This document shows, one piece after another, positions 13,001 to 26,969 of a stretch of DNA of 41,218 nt. Origin of the DNA: Exophiala sp. HKRS030 (taxonomy: Eukaryota; Ascomycota; Eurotiomycetes; Chaetothyriales; Herpotrichiellaceae); the NCBI GenBank assembly GCA_023897205.1, contig JAHWDD010000045.1, positions 1 through 41,218 on the forward strand, written 5' to 3'. How positions within the stretch are numbered: position 1 is the stretch's first letter; each line of letters starts with the position of its first letter. A model generated the notes under the pieces. That model saw only the letters and a list, made by a program, of their open reading frames with translations, did no database searches and was not told the DNA's origin. Position numbers and translations under genes: made by a program.

Positions 13001-16000
13001 GGTTTAAAAAACAGAGTATCTATATTAGGATTTCTATCTCATTAAGTCATACTAAAACTGTTAAATATTAACTTTCTACATTTTTAGTCACTATTTAGTA
13101 TAAAAAAGCATATATATAGCTCATTATTCTATAATTAAACGCTATTAACCTATATCTATAGAATATAACTATAATTACTAAAGAGCTACTAATTTATATA
13201 ACTCCTAAAGATTTAGTTTCGCTACCTTTTAATAATAACTATATATAATAACTATCTTTAAAGTCTCTCTACTAATCATTAAGTATTTAAAAACCTAAAT
13301 TATTCTGTGAGAATTAGGTACTATTATAGAGTACTTCACTAATCTAAGCTATAATAATAAGAAGTTAATACTTTATAAGTAGTGATTCTTTTTAAATCTC
13401 TCTAGATAGATCTCCCTACTTTAGCTAGGCTATATAGCTTCTTAAGGCACACTTAAATAAGGCTTAAATTGTCATTAAGAGCTATTTAAAGGAATTTAGT
13501 AAGATTACTAAGGCTTAAATATCTCTCATTATAAAATAGTGACTAGTAAAATTATATATATAGACTTTAGCCTAATGCTTTCTCAAAAGGCGCTCTAACT
13601 AGGCTAGATTAATCTATAAGAGAAATTATCTTATGAAGCCTAGATAGTGAGTATAAAAGTCTAATCTAATTATAAAGAGAATATATAAAGTCTAATATAC
13701 GCCTTTTAATACGGCTAATAGTGAGATATAAATAGAATAAATAAGTTTAGAACATTTATATATCTAGAAACTATAAGAATTATTAGCCTTAAACTAAGCC
13801 CTTACTTATCTAAACTCTCTCTATTTAAAACATTATAGAATAGCTATTATAATTAAAAGGGTAGGTCCCCTTTAGGTTACTATAAAAAAATAAAGGCTAT
13901 TTAGGTATGAAGAGGCCTAAGTTAGCCTAACTCACATAGTTATAAGCGCTAAATTTGGTTAGTTTTTACTCACCTTCTCACGCCTAAAAGATATTATCTA
14001 TACTACCCCTATTAAGAGGTGTAAAGTGCGTTATATCTAGTTATTTCACCACGAATTTTAATAAACTAGTGTATAAATAAATTACCGAGATTAAAAGTAG
14101 ATCAGAACTAATAGTCTCTATATACTTAAGAATAATATAGATCTTAAAGACTATAGGTTAAACATTAGTGAGAGTAAGTTCTTCGCTATTTCTAGCTTAG
14201 AAGTGAGTTTATATTAGTAAGGCTACTACACTAGCTAGCTTCAGAATAAGAAGAGAAACTTTATTTATAGGATCTTAATAGCTAAGTAATAAACCATAAG
14301 GAATTAATTATTATATAGACTAGCTAAATAATTAAGGAAAACTCGTTCTGAAAAGATATATTCTAGCAATACATTAGTAGCTTTAAGTGTTTATCATAAT
14401 ATATCTATAATTTCGTTATCTCTTTTAGACTCCTTAACAATTAAAAGACCTTTTAATACCTAAGCATTAATAACTAAAATATTATGATTTATATAAAAGG
14501 CCATTACTAAGAGATAATCCGCTAATAGTAAATTATTTAAAGTGTAATAAGAGAACTATAACTCTTTTAATTAGGAAAGAGTATATAAATACCATTCTAT
14601 AATAAAAGCTAGGTAATTTTCCGCACGTTTTCCTTACTTTAGTAGATTAATCTATAAATATTAACTATATTAGCGAGAGATAATTAGGGAGAGTGTAATA
14701 AGAGTTACGCACTAGAAGCTATTTTATCTCTATAACACTAGATATAAATTAGTCATAAATAGTCACTATTAGTTACTATCACTAGTCATTTATATATAGC
14801 GATATTTACCTTTAGAAAACACATAAATTTCGTTTAGTGATTATATTAACACTTTTCTTAGTAATGAAAGTATAAAACCATGTTCTTTTAAAGTTATAAA
14901 GATAGCGCTTTATTTATTTCTCTATCTTATCATAATATAAAGATTTAATTTCTTTAGCAATATAATTTAGTTTATCTATTCTAATCTTCTTAGCTAACTA
15001 TATAATCTATTTAAGTTTAGATATTAGCATATAAGTTATCTCTTCCTATTATGAAATTCTTATATAACTTAGTTATAGCTAAGAAGGATTATCTCTTTAC
15101 TTCTTATAGAGTAGAGCCTAATATTATATTAGGATAATAGCTTAAACCACTTTAAGTGACCTAATTATAATAGTAATAAACTATTTCATGGTTTCTTTAG
15201 TAAAAGCTAATAGACTAGAATAGAGAAAGTGATCGTATAGGCGCCCTAAAATAGTATAGTTAAGAGTATATATAATAGAGAAGAGAGTAAAGAACATTAA
15301 ATATATAAAGTTAGGTGTATATAAACTCGAGTTAAGTAATCTAATAAAGGGGTTATAAACTATAAAGAACTTATACATTATTATCTATAGTTAGCTTAGT
15401 TATTAAAAGAAGCTTAAATAGAGCTAGGCTAAGATTTATTATAATAGTTAGATTATTTTAACCATGTTTTTACTTTTAAATATAGTGTACTAATAGAAAT
15501 AAAGTTTCATATTAAAGTGATCTATTAGTCCCACTATAAGAGTATTATAGGTAGTAAACTATAGCTTTAAAATACTACCTAGCGATTAACTAGCTAATAC
15601 TTTCTAATCAGTTTAATCAGTCTTTTAGGACACTATAATAATTAGGTATTATAAGATCTATAAGTGTTTAGCATTACGAACCGAAATATTTACTTACTCA
15701 CGCGTTAATTAGATTAATACTTTCGCCCTAAATAAGTTTGTAGTGAAAATGGGGCCTGCTATAAGTCTTATCACCCTCGCGAGAATAACTTATATAGGTT
15801 ATAACAGCGGTCACTAAGGCATTTATTAGTGAGATTAGTAAGTAATGCAGTTCTAACTTAGTAACCGCCTAGTTAGATAGCGAAAGAAAAGCTTCTTAAG
15901 GCTGGTTATAAACCTACTAGCTAATAATACTAAGTAATCTAGAGTGCACCAATATATAATAAAAGGCCTTAGGGCGAGCTAGCGCTATTATGACATATAT

Positions 16001-17596
16001 AGTTAATACTGTGAAACTAAGTAGCGCGAATTCTAGTATTACTATAACTATCTCTTCACTGATAATGCTTTTAGTAATTCTTAATAAGAGCTTCTTCACT
16101 ATGTCCAATTTACTAGCGTCATGAGAAGAGAAGAGTAAGCTTACGTATCTTTTAGGCTATATTATATATAGTAAGGGTCTATCTTACTTAGTACTCTCCC
16201 ACTTTTAATCGCGATTACTCTCTAGTAGCTAGTAATAAATTTATTATAGGGATATATAGCGTAAGCTAGAACTTAGTTATATTTAGAACCTAATTAAATA
16301 GGTAGAGATACTTACTAGGGAGACTTTCGGTTATATCACTATCTCACTACCTAATAATTAAGATATACTATGCGATAAGAAGTTAAGTTATAAGGGAATA
16401 GTTACCATTTAATTTCGTGACATAAAACTAATTTTTATTTTTGCTTTTAGTTTAGATACTATTAATAATATTAGCACTAGTGTATCTACTTATATTAGCT
16501 ATATTATAAGCCTTTTTAAAGGAGTAATTTACTATTATATTCTATATACTATTCTAGTGTTAATAGCATTAGGGATAATTTTAACTATAATTATTACTAG
16601 GACTTAGTTTTTACCACGATTATAGTAATAAAGTCTATAGTATTAAGACCTTCACACGCGCTATTAGCATATAAAAAGAGTGACTTAAGAGAAGAAAATA
16701 ATATAACTAGTGATATATACTATATACTAGGGTAATTCTATCGTAATAATAACTAAAAGCGATTTTAACTAAATATTTAGAAGTGAGAATTTAGCGGCCT
16801 TTCGTTTAGCTAGTATTTAGCTATTTAGAATAATAGCCTAGAAACTAAGAAGGAAAAAAGATAACTATACCTTACTTAGCTATAATAGAAGTGTCATCAC
16901 TAATAGCTAAGGAATTATAAATAAAAATACCGTAATAAGCGTAAATTAGAGGCTACTAAGATAATAAAAAGGGCTAGCTAGGGTACTATAGTAACTATAC
17001 TAATTAATATAAGGTTAGTGTTCTTTAATAGATTATTAGCTTAACTCTATAAAAGGGCTATTCTAGGTTAAAAAGAAGAGAAAAAGGGATTAATATAAGG
17101 ATTTTAGAGAATTAATAAGAAAGACCCTAATTTATAAGGGGTTTATTCTATACTTATAGAGTACCTAATAATACTTTTTACTAACTAGATATTTATATTA
17201 ACGCATATAGTCACACTTTCTCATGTCTCTTTAGTTACTTTTAGTCTATATATAGAGTAGTGTCTAAATCTGTACTGCGCTATAAAGATACTAAACTCAT
17301 AATAAGTACTATAGTAGTGAGAATATATAGATTATAGAATAATTATTTAGATATGCCCTAACTTCTAGTTTAGGTACCCCACTTAATTAGTTCACTTCGT
17401 AATAATATAATACCTACTACTTATGAAAGAGTAATGATTAAAATGTATAATATCTTATATAAATTTATGGTGCTAAAACTTATAAGGTAGACCTTACTAT
17501 TACTATCATTATTATCCTAAGCATAGAAAGCACTTAAGTTAATCCTTTTAATTTCTTATTTATTTACCTATTCGTTTGCTTAATTAAGATAACACT

Positions 17597-18799
17597 ATAA
17601 AGGTCACTAGAGTTAAAATCTTTAATTATTATATTACTAAGAATAATTCTTAGGGCCCACAGTTTAATCTGATATTACTAAGGGTACACACTAATAAGAG
17701 TATTATAGGACTTAAAGAGATTAGCCTTACTTATGACTTAGTGATTAAAGGTGTAGTGAGTATTTTACGCGACTTTACGCCCTTTATTATAGATAGTGAC
17801 CCTATAAATGTTAAAGACTACTAGGAAAAGCTATTTTACTATATGTACTAGGGCATAGAAAATAGTCTTATTATTTATAGTGGCATTAGCGCTTATAATA
17901 TTACTCTATGAGATATTCGCGGAAAGAAGCTTAATACCTTTATTTAGTAGTTACTAGGTAATAAGACTAATGATAACTTATGTATCTAGACAAGTTAAAT
18001 TTAATTTGGCTAAGGCAATAAGCACTTTATAAGTACTAACTCTAAGTATTATGTAGTCATGACTAAGGCGGCTTTAGCTAAGGGCTATAACTTCCTTAAG
18101 GTTAACCCTCTCTAAGTTAAAGCGGACGGCTATAGAGGGTACTAGGCCAGTCTTAAATAGCACCGTTTTAACCTACTATATAACCATGAAGTTAAGATAG
18201 GTACCACTTAGATTCGTGCTATTCATAAGGCTATTAGGCCTAATATTAGTATTATCTACGAAATTCATTCTTTACTTAGTATAAACTTTACTATATAGTT
18301 CGCTAAAGCCATTAAGCTATATAATATCTTTTACTATAAGGAGCTAATAAATCCCCTTAATATAAAGTCTCTAAAAAAGGTCTCTAAGTATATAAGGATT
18401 CCTATTATAATAGGTAAGTATTCTTACATAAGATAGGGCTTCCGTAATCTCTTAAAGAACTAGGCATTAGGCGTTATTTAGCCTAATATCTATTTCGTTA
18501 GTGACATTACTAAATATAAAAAGGTCTATAACATAATAAATCTATATAACGTAATAATTTAGATTTATATCTATAGTAAACCAGTATTAATAGTAGCAGC
18601 ACTATAGATTAAGGCTATTATCCCTAATTTCCTTATCTATAAATATCACACTTAGACGCTAAAGTAATGCGTTTATAAGCTTTATATTAATAATTATTAA
18701 CTTAAGAATGGTAAATTCGAAGTCCTAAATACTTCTAAACTAGGTTAGAAACTTAATAATAAGGTATATAGAAGCTATCTTATTTATATAATTAAGTAA
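17597..18799 (+). pseudogene. RIP-killed enolase-superfamily sugar-acid dehydratase (mandelate racemase / galactonate dehydratase-like)
   Basis: A single frame of 401 codons, without a frameshift, reads as a complete mandelate racemase/muconate lactonizing-type enzyme once TAA, TAG and TGA are taken as mutated Gln, Trp or Arg. Live members dehydrate sugar acids such as galactonate using a Mg2+ site. Visible landmarks in order are the N-terminal capping domain (VVSILRDFTPFIIDSDP), the SGISAYNITLWDIRGKKL block, TKAALAKGYNFLKVNP containing the catalytic K-x-x-type segment, IIYEIHSLLS, YKELINPLNIKSL, RIPIIIGKYSYIRWGFRNLL, LGVIQPN and the C-terminal AIIPNFLI. The start codon appears to be ATG changed to ATA at 17,597, and TAA at 18,797 is the natural-looking end. 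Several metal and acid residues are altered by G-to-A change (E to K, G to S or K), so it is dead as well as truncated. Exact substrate class is inferred. Confidence 0.9.
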
Positions 18800-21700
18800 A
18801 TCTCTTATATATAGATATTATCTATTATTAGGGAGAATTATATTGCACACGAAATTATGTATATTTTAGCCCTAGTAGGTAGTTCTTATTTATAACTAGG
18901 TATATAATAAGAATCACTACACTACTAATCCTTTTATTCTCTTAGTTCCTACTAAACTCATAAGAGTAGTGCTTAGTAGTCTAAAGTAAAATTATCTTCG
19001 CGAAATTATAATAAGTTTATATCTAGAGTAATAAAGAGACTTTAGTGTCTAACCCTAAATATATTTAACTAAATACTCTAGTTAATAAAGATTAAGAAAG
19101 GGTTTAATGCTTAAAATTATTATGCACTTCATTTTGTGCTTCTCTATATTCACTTTAATAACTATAGAGAATGTTTAAATATAGCTATAATTAGTTACTT
19201 TAGAGGATAACTTCGTGATTAAATAAGACTTTATATAAATATAGTGACCTTTAGTTCTATATATAATGCTAGTTATTATTTACGTTATATAAAAAAGACA
19301 TTATTTTATCGTGAATAAATAGTAGCATTAAGGACTAATTTATATCTAATACTAACTTTATTACTATTTATAATGCTAGAAAGTAGCTTTAGAGTATAAT
19401 ATAGTAAAGTATTTAGGAGAAAACTTCCTAAGTCCATTTTAAGCGTTAAGGAAATAAAATCTCCCCTTTATTATTCTTTAATGCGAACATAACTAGCTCT
19501 CCCTAGATTAAAACCTAAATACTAAGTTAGAGTATATATCTAAAGTCCTTTTATATTGCTCTAGCGGTTTTAGTGTTTACTCCTATGTTCTAGGCAGTCT
19601 TTTTAAGTCTCTTCCTTTATGTTATAGTTAACTATATAGTCTTCTTACCTAATCTAGTGAACTCCTTATTCTCTCTTATAAGCATAAACTAAAGAATGGT
19701 GACGTAAACATTAGCTAATAACGCACATTTAATAATAACTCTTATTACTATGGGGTAGTTTCCCCCCTAGCTACTATAGTATATATATAGGGTCTAGATA
19801 CTAGTCACGTTACTAAAGGCATTAATAAAAGCTATAGCTATAAAGCGCTTTATAGGTGGACACAGAATAGAGCTACTAATTCACGTATATAATGTGATAG
19901 TCTTAAGCTAAATAAGAGTTATTAAGAAGAGTTTAATGTATTATGCTCTAAAATTATGAGTGATTATGAAAATAATGGCGCCACTAGCTATTAAGGGTAT
20001 TAGGTATATATAGAACTAGTAATAGTTACTAACCCAGTTAGAAACTTAGCTATGAACGAATAAAAGAAGGATAATAAGAATATATAAAGGTATCACTAGT
20101 AGTAGTGACACTATATAACTATATCCTAATGTTATAATAAGAGATAGAAAAGTTTTAGAAGTCTTCTATAGCCATTAAAACATAATATATAATGATAAAG
20201 AGATAAACTTTAGGGTTAGATAAAGTAAGTTTTATGCCATAAATCTAGTGCTAAAACCCTTTCTTATTTATATCTATATCCGTAGCATCTAAGGTTAAGT
20301 GATAAATCACTATAGCTTTAGCCTTAAGAGTAAGAAGGCGCCACGTTTTCGGAAAATTAGGGAGAATAATAATAAATAAGATACTAAGAGATATAGTAAT
20401 AGTACCTTTAATAATATAGAGTCACTACTAAGTAAATATACTATAACTACTATTAAGAGCGTTAAGAATAGCTAATATAATAAGGCTCCTAAAGGCGCTA
20501 AAAATAGTTAAACTAGCGTAGAAAATAACTATTCTTAGAGAGATCTCTCTTTTAGTATATTATTTACTTAAGTAAAAGAGTATATTAGGGAAGAATAAGG
20601 CCTCTAAAAAAATGCTTAGTACTTATTATTCTTACTTAAGAGTATACTTTACGGGAAAGTAAGTAAGTGACCTAGGCTATTAAACTCTTTATATATATAA
20701 TGGGTAACTCACTAAGAGCTCTAAGAAAGAACTACGCCACCATAATTCCTATATATCCCTTTACTTAGCTAGTTAGAGTAGAAATAAGACCTCACCTAAT
20801 AGTAAAGAGTCCTAGGACCTATAATAGATAGTCACTATAGTTAAGTAGGAGATTAGAAGGGATTTACGCTAGTACCTAGCATTAAAGTTAAGATTAAAAT
20901 TTAAGGGTAGATAACGATATTTATACTTATATAGAAAATAAAGAAAATACTTAGCCTAACTTAATACTAGTCTCTAGTAAGATTTAAGTCCTTTTTAAGA
21001 CCTTATAGGTAACTAGCTATATAGTTATTTCTTAGGGCTAAGTAGGCATAAGCTTCTATACTTTAATACCATAATCTAAAGAGACTTTACTAATTAATAT
21101 AATTCATAATATAAATAACTATTATCATTAGTAAAATAATAAGGTTAATCTTCTAGCGTAACTTTCTCTTAATTATTAATTCTTCCTAGATTAGAGTAAA
21201 TAGTTAGACCTAGTTAATGTCTTTTTACTTAAGGACTATATCTTCTTTTAGGTCATTTATAATAATAGAGTTTTAAGTATTTATACTCTTTATAGTGTAG
21301 AATAGCTTAAAGAAAAGGAGCTAGAACAAAATAAATTATTAAATGTTATAATAGAGAGAATAGAATAGAATAGTAATTTTATTAACTAGGATATTTACAT
21401 TAATAACTCTTTTTATACTAAAACCCTAAGAATTTCTACTATTGTGAGATCCCTTTAAAAGCTATATAAAAAGAGAATAAACTAAGAAGAATAGCTTAGT
21501 TTATTTAGATTAATATCGCTAGCTATTAACGCGAGGTTATTTAGGCGAATATTCTGAGATCGCGATCTACTTCTAAAGGTCATTATTATATTATATTAGC
21601 TAGCTCTAATAATGAAGTAAGATTATTTATTTTCTATTATTCATAATCTTATATAGTAGTTAGTATTAAAGGGTGAACTAGCTTAAGATCGCGTCTATAA

Positions 21701-22234
21701 GAGAATAAAGTATAGTTATCACTATCTTAATCTAAATAGCTAGCTCTATAATTAGCTTAAGGCTATTACTTATATTTAAGAGCGAGCAGTATTATCCTTA
21801 AGATTTAATACCTATTAAGAGACTTAGATAGTTACTTAGGCTTTATATTTAAGTTATAGCTTACGTGATTAAAGCCTTATAAAACCTTAATTTTATTACT
21901 AGGGCTTAAGTAGTGTGTTAGGATATAGTTCTATTTTAGCTAGATTTCTATACGCGAGATTAACTAAAAGTAGAGATAATAACTTTTAACCGTTATAAAG
22001 AGAAGTCTTTACTCTTAAGAGTTACTATTAAACGCGCTAAGGTTTATTATATTAGTGCGATAATAATCCATAAGTCCGATTAAATTATTTTAATATATTA
22101 TAATATAGTTATATAGTGTATAATATTCATGAAGTAATACTTTATTAATATCTCTTTAGCTAGCTATTACTAATTATTAATATATTCATAGTAATTTGCG
22201 CTCCTAATAGCTAATAAACTAGTTCACCCTAATT

Positions 22235-23527
22235 ATGGCTACCTCTAACTATGCCTAAGGTAACTTAGCTTAATCCCTAGTATTGAAGAAATAAGACGCT
22301 ATTAAGGAAGTAACTTTAATAGCACTAAAAGAGCGTAATAAATTACCTAATAGTGGCTATAAATAGGTGTGCACCATTACTACTACTATTATTAACGTAT
22401 ACTCCTAGGGGTTTAGCTTAGTATACGCCATATTCTTAGCGTATTACCTTAACTACTAAGTATTTAAGGGCGTAACACGACTTAAGTACGCTTTTATAGA
22501 CTCTTTAAGTCTAACCATAACCTTTCTAGTGTCCCTTATTATTACGATCGCAATATAGTGCTATAGCATTTAAAAGACCATATTTATCGGAGTTATCTTC
22601 GAAATAGCTAGTCTATTCTGCGCTAGCCTAGCCATATAAATCTAGTATTTATTCCTTACTTAGGGACTTCTCTTTAGTATAGAACTTAGTATAATGTTTA
22701 TTCTTATGATCGCGATTATACTGTAGTGATTCATAATAAAAAGGTCGCTCGCTAGTGATATCTCTATATCTAGAGCAGGCCTAAAGAGTCTAATATACTC
22801 ACTAGTAACTAAAGCACTCATATAATAGCTAGAACTTATATAGACGTTTTAGATCCTAGGTATCCTTACTTTCATCATTAATATATTATGTGTACTCTTA
22901 ATTAGAGATCATTATAAACCGATAAAAGTTAGCTTTTAGAAAGCTACTCTAGAAGTATCACTCTTTAAAAGGGCTAACTTTAATCTTCTAATTAGGTTTA
23001 GCTACTTCACTATCTTTAAATACTTTATCTTAATCTTTAGTTTAGTAGCCTATAATATTTATATTAGACTTATATTATTCTAAGTGTCACTAATTACTAG
23101 CTTATTTAATTTAGAATAAGCTATTAGTCGGCCCCTAATTAGCTACTTTAGTGACACTATTAATTAAATTAAGATAGCTAGTGTTATCACTTTCTTAGCT
23201 AGTGCTATTATCTTAGTAGTCTAGAATATAGCCATAAACTATAGAGTACTAATTTTCTTTGCCCTAAGTGAGAGTATCGTGACAGGAAATTTTTGGGTGA
23301 TTATCGCTCCCTTAGTGACGGAAGTCTTAGGCTTAAAGAAAATACTGGTAGGAATGAATGTGATATAGCTAAGCATCATTATACTGGCGACATTTTCTAA
23401 GCTAATTACTTAGATAATGATAACTAGAACTGAAAGCTATCTTAGCGCACAATTGTTTACAGGCTTTATATATATTACTACTCTTACTTATTTAGCGGTC
23501 CTATTCTAGCGGTAAAGGTGGCAATAA
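22235..23527 (+). pseudogene. RIP-killed MFS monocarboxylate transporter-like protein
   Basis: ATG at 22,235 opens a single frame of 430 codons with about 25 RIP-type stops and no frameshift. The translation is a 12-helix MFS protein of the fungal monocarboxylate transporter (MCT/Mch) type. The family signature D-G-G-Y-G-W is present as NSGYKW, followed by INVYSWGFSLVYAIFLAYYL. Later come KRSLASDISISRAGLKSLIYS (canonical family residues G changed to D, R or K), the loop after helix 6, and FNLEQAISRPLISYFSDTIN, the MFS motif-A-like segment. The length matches the family's roughly 430-480 residues. A live version would import carboxylates or related acids across the plasma membrane. It lies 3.4 kb downstream of the dead sugar-acid dehydratase, on the same strand. 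Its last 250 bases are much less mutated than the rest. Confidence 0.9.
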
Positions 23528-24141
23528 TAATAATAATATAGTGAAGAATGCTAAAGTCACATTATTTAGGAAACTATATAGCTATAGTAGACTTAATAAG
23601 CTATCCTATTAATAGTAAAAGCCTTAATATATTTATGTAATTCCTCCTATATTATTAGCATTTAAGGGGTTTTCTATATACTTATATTAGTAGTGAATAG
23701 TTTCTAAAATATCCCTAGAGAAGAATGATTTAAGGTGTGCTATAATAGTCTAAATATAGTATTACTCTATAGAACTAAGTAGGCGCCTATTATAACATAA
23801 ATAATAAATGCCTTAGTCACTTTTACCTAATGTGAGCGGTTATAGCTAGGTAATTAAGCCCCTAAATGACACACTAGCAGGTTTTAACGTCTTAAGTAAT
23901 GACCTAGTATAATGCCGGCACAGCCACAGTCTCTTTATAACTTAAAGGTTAATAGGTTACACATTAGCTAGCTAATAGTGTTACTAGAATATCTTATATA
24001 GTGTTTACTCCCATTATTTTATATCTAATAATCACCTCACATTAATAGCTCTAATATATTTATTTCTTATTATCTTACCTTCACTTATTATTAAGTATTT
24101 TTAACGCTATTTCGCCCGTTATATTTATCACTACTGCCACC

Positions 24142-25772
24142 ATAAAAGCCTAATTATTAGTCTTACATATAAGTAAGACACTAAATAGTCACCACACTAT
24201 AGTTAAGACTATAGACCTAGGGCATAACTTTAGCGTCACTTTTATCTCTATATATATAAAGTTTAGTCCTATATAGAAACAATTCATTATAGCGCTTCTC
24301 ACTATATATAGCTAGCTAAACATAATATTAATCACTAAAGTCCTATTAGCTATGCCTAAAATTATTGCCTAATACTATAGCATAGCTAATATAGTGAGCA
24401 TTAGTAATGCGCTTTATCTTATATTTATAGGACTATTTATCTATCTTTAGGGTCTATCTATAGACATTTTTAGACGCTAAAAGGTTTAATAGACTTACTC
24501 TCTTACATTATAAAGAATATAACTTAAGGCCGTTTAGGTATATCTATACAGTATTACTCTCTTCACTATATTCTTTATTAGTATTACCTTATCCCTTAGT
24601 ATTACCTCCTTCTTTATCTACTGTACCTTCACTATAGTATAGAGTACTACGCTACTTATCTTAGAATTAAGCTATATCATTAATATATATACTTTAGTAT
24701 ATAGGCAAGCCTTAAGATACTATAAGATATTAACCTTAGTAAATAAAGTGTGTAACTACTCTAGGATAGTTCTTAGTAGGATTAATAAGTAGTTACGCCC
24801 TTAGCCTAGTAATTAGTGGTGCTATCGTAATCTATATCTTGTGAATAGTTATATTCTAGGGGTAGGCTAGAATGGGTAAAGTCACTCTTTTACTTATTTA
24901 CTTTCTACTATAAGAGACTATTCATAAGACCTATATAGTAAAGTTAAGAGGCTAAGGAGTTAATAAGGCCTTTTAAAAGATCTAGTAATAAGTAAATCTC
25001 ATAATATTATTCTAGGTTTATAAGCATTATAATATGCTATTTATAGTACATTATTAAGCCTTTATAGGGATAATTTTCTAGACTTAATCTTTAAGTAATA
25101 ACTATAGATCTTAGCCTTATCTACACTAGTCTAGAATATATACTTAATGTTAACGCTAGTACATTATATTCTAAATTCTCACTTAAACTTAATAACTCCC
25201 TTATAGTTTAGCCTATTATTCCTAGCCCCTAGGTTTAACTATCTTATTAAAGTCTAAATTAGAGGTCACTAGACAGACTAAAAAGTCTAATATAAGCTTT
25301 AGAAGTGTGAGTATTACTGCCCTAAAGACTAACTCCAAAGTAGTATTATCTTCCTAGGTAGTATATTATCTATCTTCATAATTCTTTATAGCTAAATAGT
25401 TAACTAAAGAATTAGAGGTATTCTTATTCCTATGGTTTACATATTCTTCTAAGGCATTATATAAACTACTGCGTTTATTAGCCTAAATGTCTATATCTTA
25501 AATATTATATAATATTAAAGTGATAGAGCGTCTAGTTAGTGGTCTCCAATCTTTTCATAAGACCTTTAGCTAATGTTTTCTTTATAGTAGCTCACTATAT
25601 AATGCGTTTCATTATTATTAGTATTAGTATAGTAATATATTTATTACTAATTAACTTAATTAGTGTGAGCTAAATATTTATAGTGTTAGTAGCCTTTATT
25701 CTTATTATAGCTACTCTTATCTTTTAAACCATTAAATCTGGGGAGACCTAGCGTTTCCGGAGAATATTAATA
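24142..25772 (+). pseudogene. RIP-killed DHA1-type MFS drug/proton antiporter
   Basis: This reads as an MFS protein of the 12-spanner DHA1 group. The start is an ATA (formerly ATG) after CCACC at 24,142. Frame 1 gives FSPIWKQFIIALLTIYS and SNALYLIFIGLFIYLWG followed by SIDIFRR, the helix 2-3 motif A (G-P-L-S-D-x-x-G-R-R in live proteins). The frame then moves near 24,780 to give VIFWGWARMGKVTLLLIYFL and LQETIHKTY. It returns near 25,065 to give LVWNIYLMLTLVHYIL, the EYYCPKDWLQSS loop (family PEDRLRS) and YIFFWGIIWTTAFISLNVY. It shifts again near 25,565 for the last helices, ending GETW. The three frame changes may be introns or indels. Stops are RIP-type throughout. It follows the dead MCT-like transporter by 0.6 kb on the same strand. 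Confidence 0.87.
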
Positions 25773-26094
25773 AGTTAGTGAGAAAGTAATTACGTAAGAG
25801 TTCTCTAATAAGTATTTAGTACTTAAGCGTTTAGTTAGCGGCGGATCCCATAATTAACCTACTTTATAATATTATAACACTAATATAAGAAACACCTAAT
25901 AATTTATACTCTATTAAGGTATTAAGTTTAGACTTATAAAGTTTAAGGAAAAGCCTTACTAATTAATAATAATATTTCTTAAGGTAAAGTAATACTATTA
26001 TAGGCTTAGGGTCTATAATACTTTAGACAAATTATCACGAGATACTTAGAGTAAGTATTAAACTAAGTATAATCTCTAGGTAATTTAATTACTA

Positions 26095-26790
26095 AGGGTT
26101 TAATATAATATATTGTTAAGTTTACTCTTAATGACTATGGGGTAATTCTCTATCTATTATATAGTAAAATAAGCGTAAATTCTCTATTTAGTTAAGATAT
26201 CTCTTACTATAACATAAGACTTAGGGAGTCACATAATAGGCATGGTAAAACACCTTAAATAATCGCCTATAAAATAGGCCTAGGGAGTAAAAAGTGAGCA
26301 CCTAAAAGGGCTATATAAGGAGTGATTTAAGCCTAGTAAATCTTAACTTATAAAGATAAATTAGCGGAGTACTCCGCAGAGAAAACCTTTTAGCTATCTA
26401 ATAGTAAGTTATTTTAGCTAATTATGCACACAGTATAGATTCTATCTAAACTAGCGCCAGTGTAGCATGGGCACAGTCTAGACTATACAGAATGAGTTAG
26501 ACATGAACTAGTGTGATAATTACGGCGTATTCTGTAGGGCCACACTTAATTCTTAAATAATATCTCCGCTTAAGTACTTTCCCTGCTCAAAGTATTTAGC
26601 ACTAAGTATAGACCTTTTCTCCGCTAAGGTCTTAGCCATTAGAAATTAAAGTAATAACATGATCTCATAGTTTTAACTTTCTTCAGAATAATGAACTAAT
26701 GTATAGAAGAGAGATATATATACATAAGACTATTAATTCGTAATAGCGTTATATTTCCCGCTATTAAAGTTACGCAAATTTACTTAACTT
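26095..26790. repeat. Dispersed repeat, copy B, with a roughly 325-bp internal insertion
   Basis: This is the partner of the 6,658-7,060 segment. It holds the same exact 21-base block (26,341-26,361) and the same flanking blocks (TTTAATATAAT near 26,098; TTTCCCGCTATTAAAGTTAC near 26,755). Copy A has only about 65 bp between the last two blocks, whereas copy B has about 365. The extra DNA, about 26,395-26,720, keeps many CAG, CTG and TGG words that are rare elsewhere in the island. Confidence 0.6.
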
Positions 26791-26969
26791 CTTAAAACTT
26801 AATAACATTTTATTAATATATCTTTTAGCCTAGTAATTTCGTAAAAACGATTCTCTAAAGATTTATATTTTAATGTTAGCTTATATTATAGACTAGTTAT
26901 AATAATAAGCTTAGAGGCATAGGTCTAGTTTAATTAGGGACTAACCTAGGTATACTCTTTTAATCACGA

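Noticed and set aside
20275..20670. Possible zinc-cluster transcription factor fossil
   Set aside because: The frame is loosely coherent, but stop density is near background and no Cys cluster can be read.
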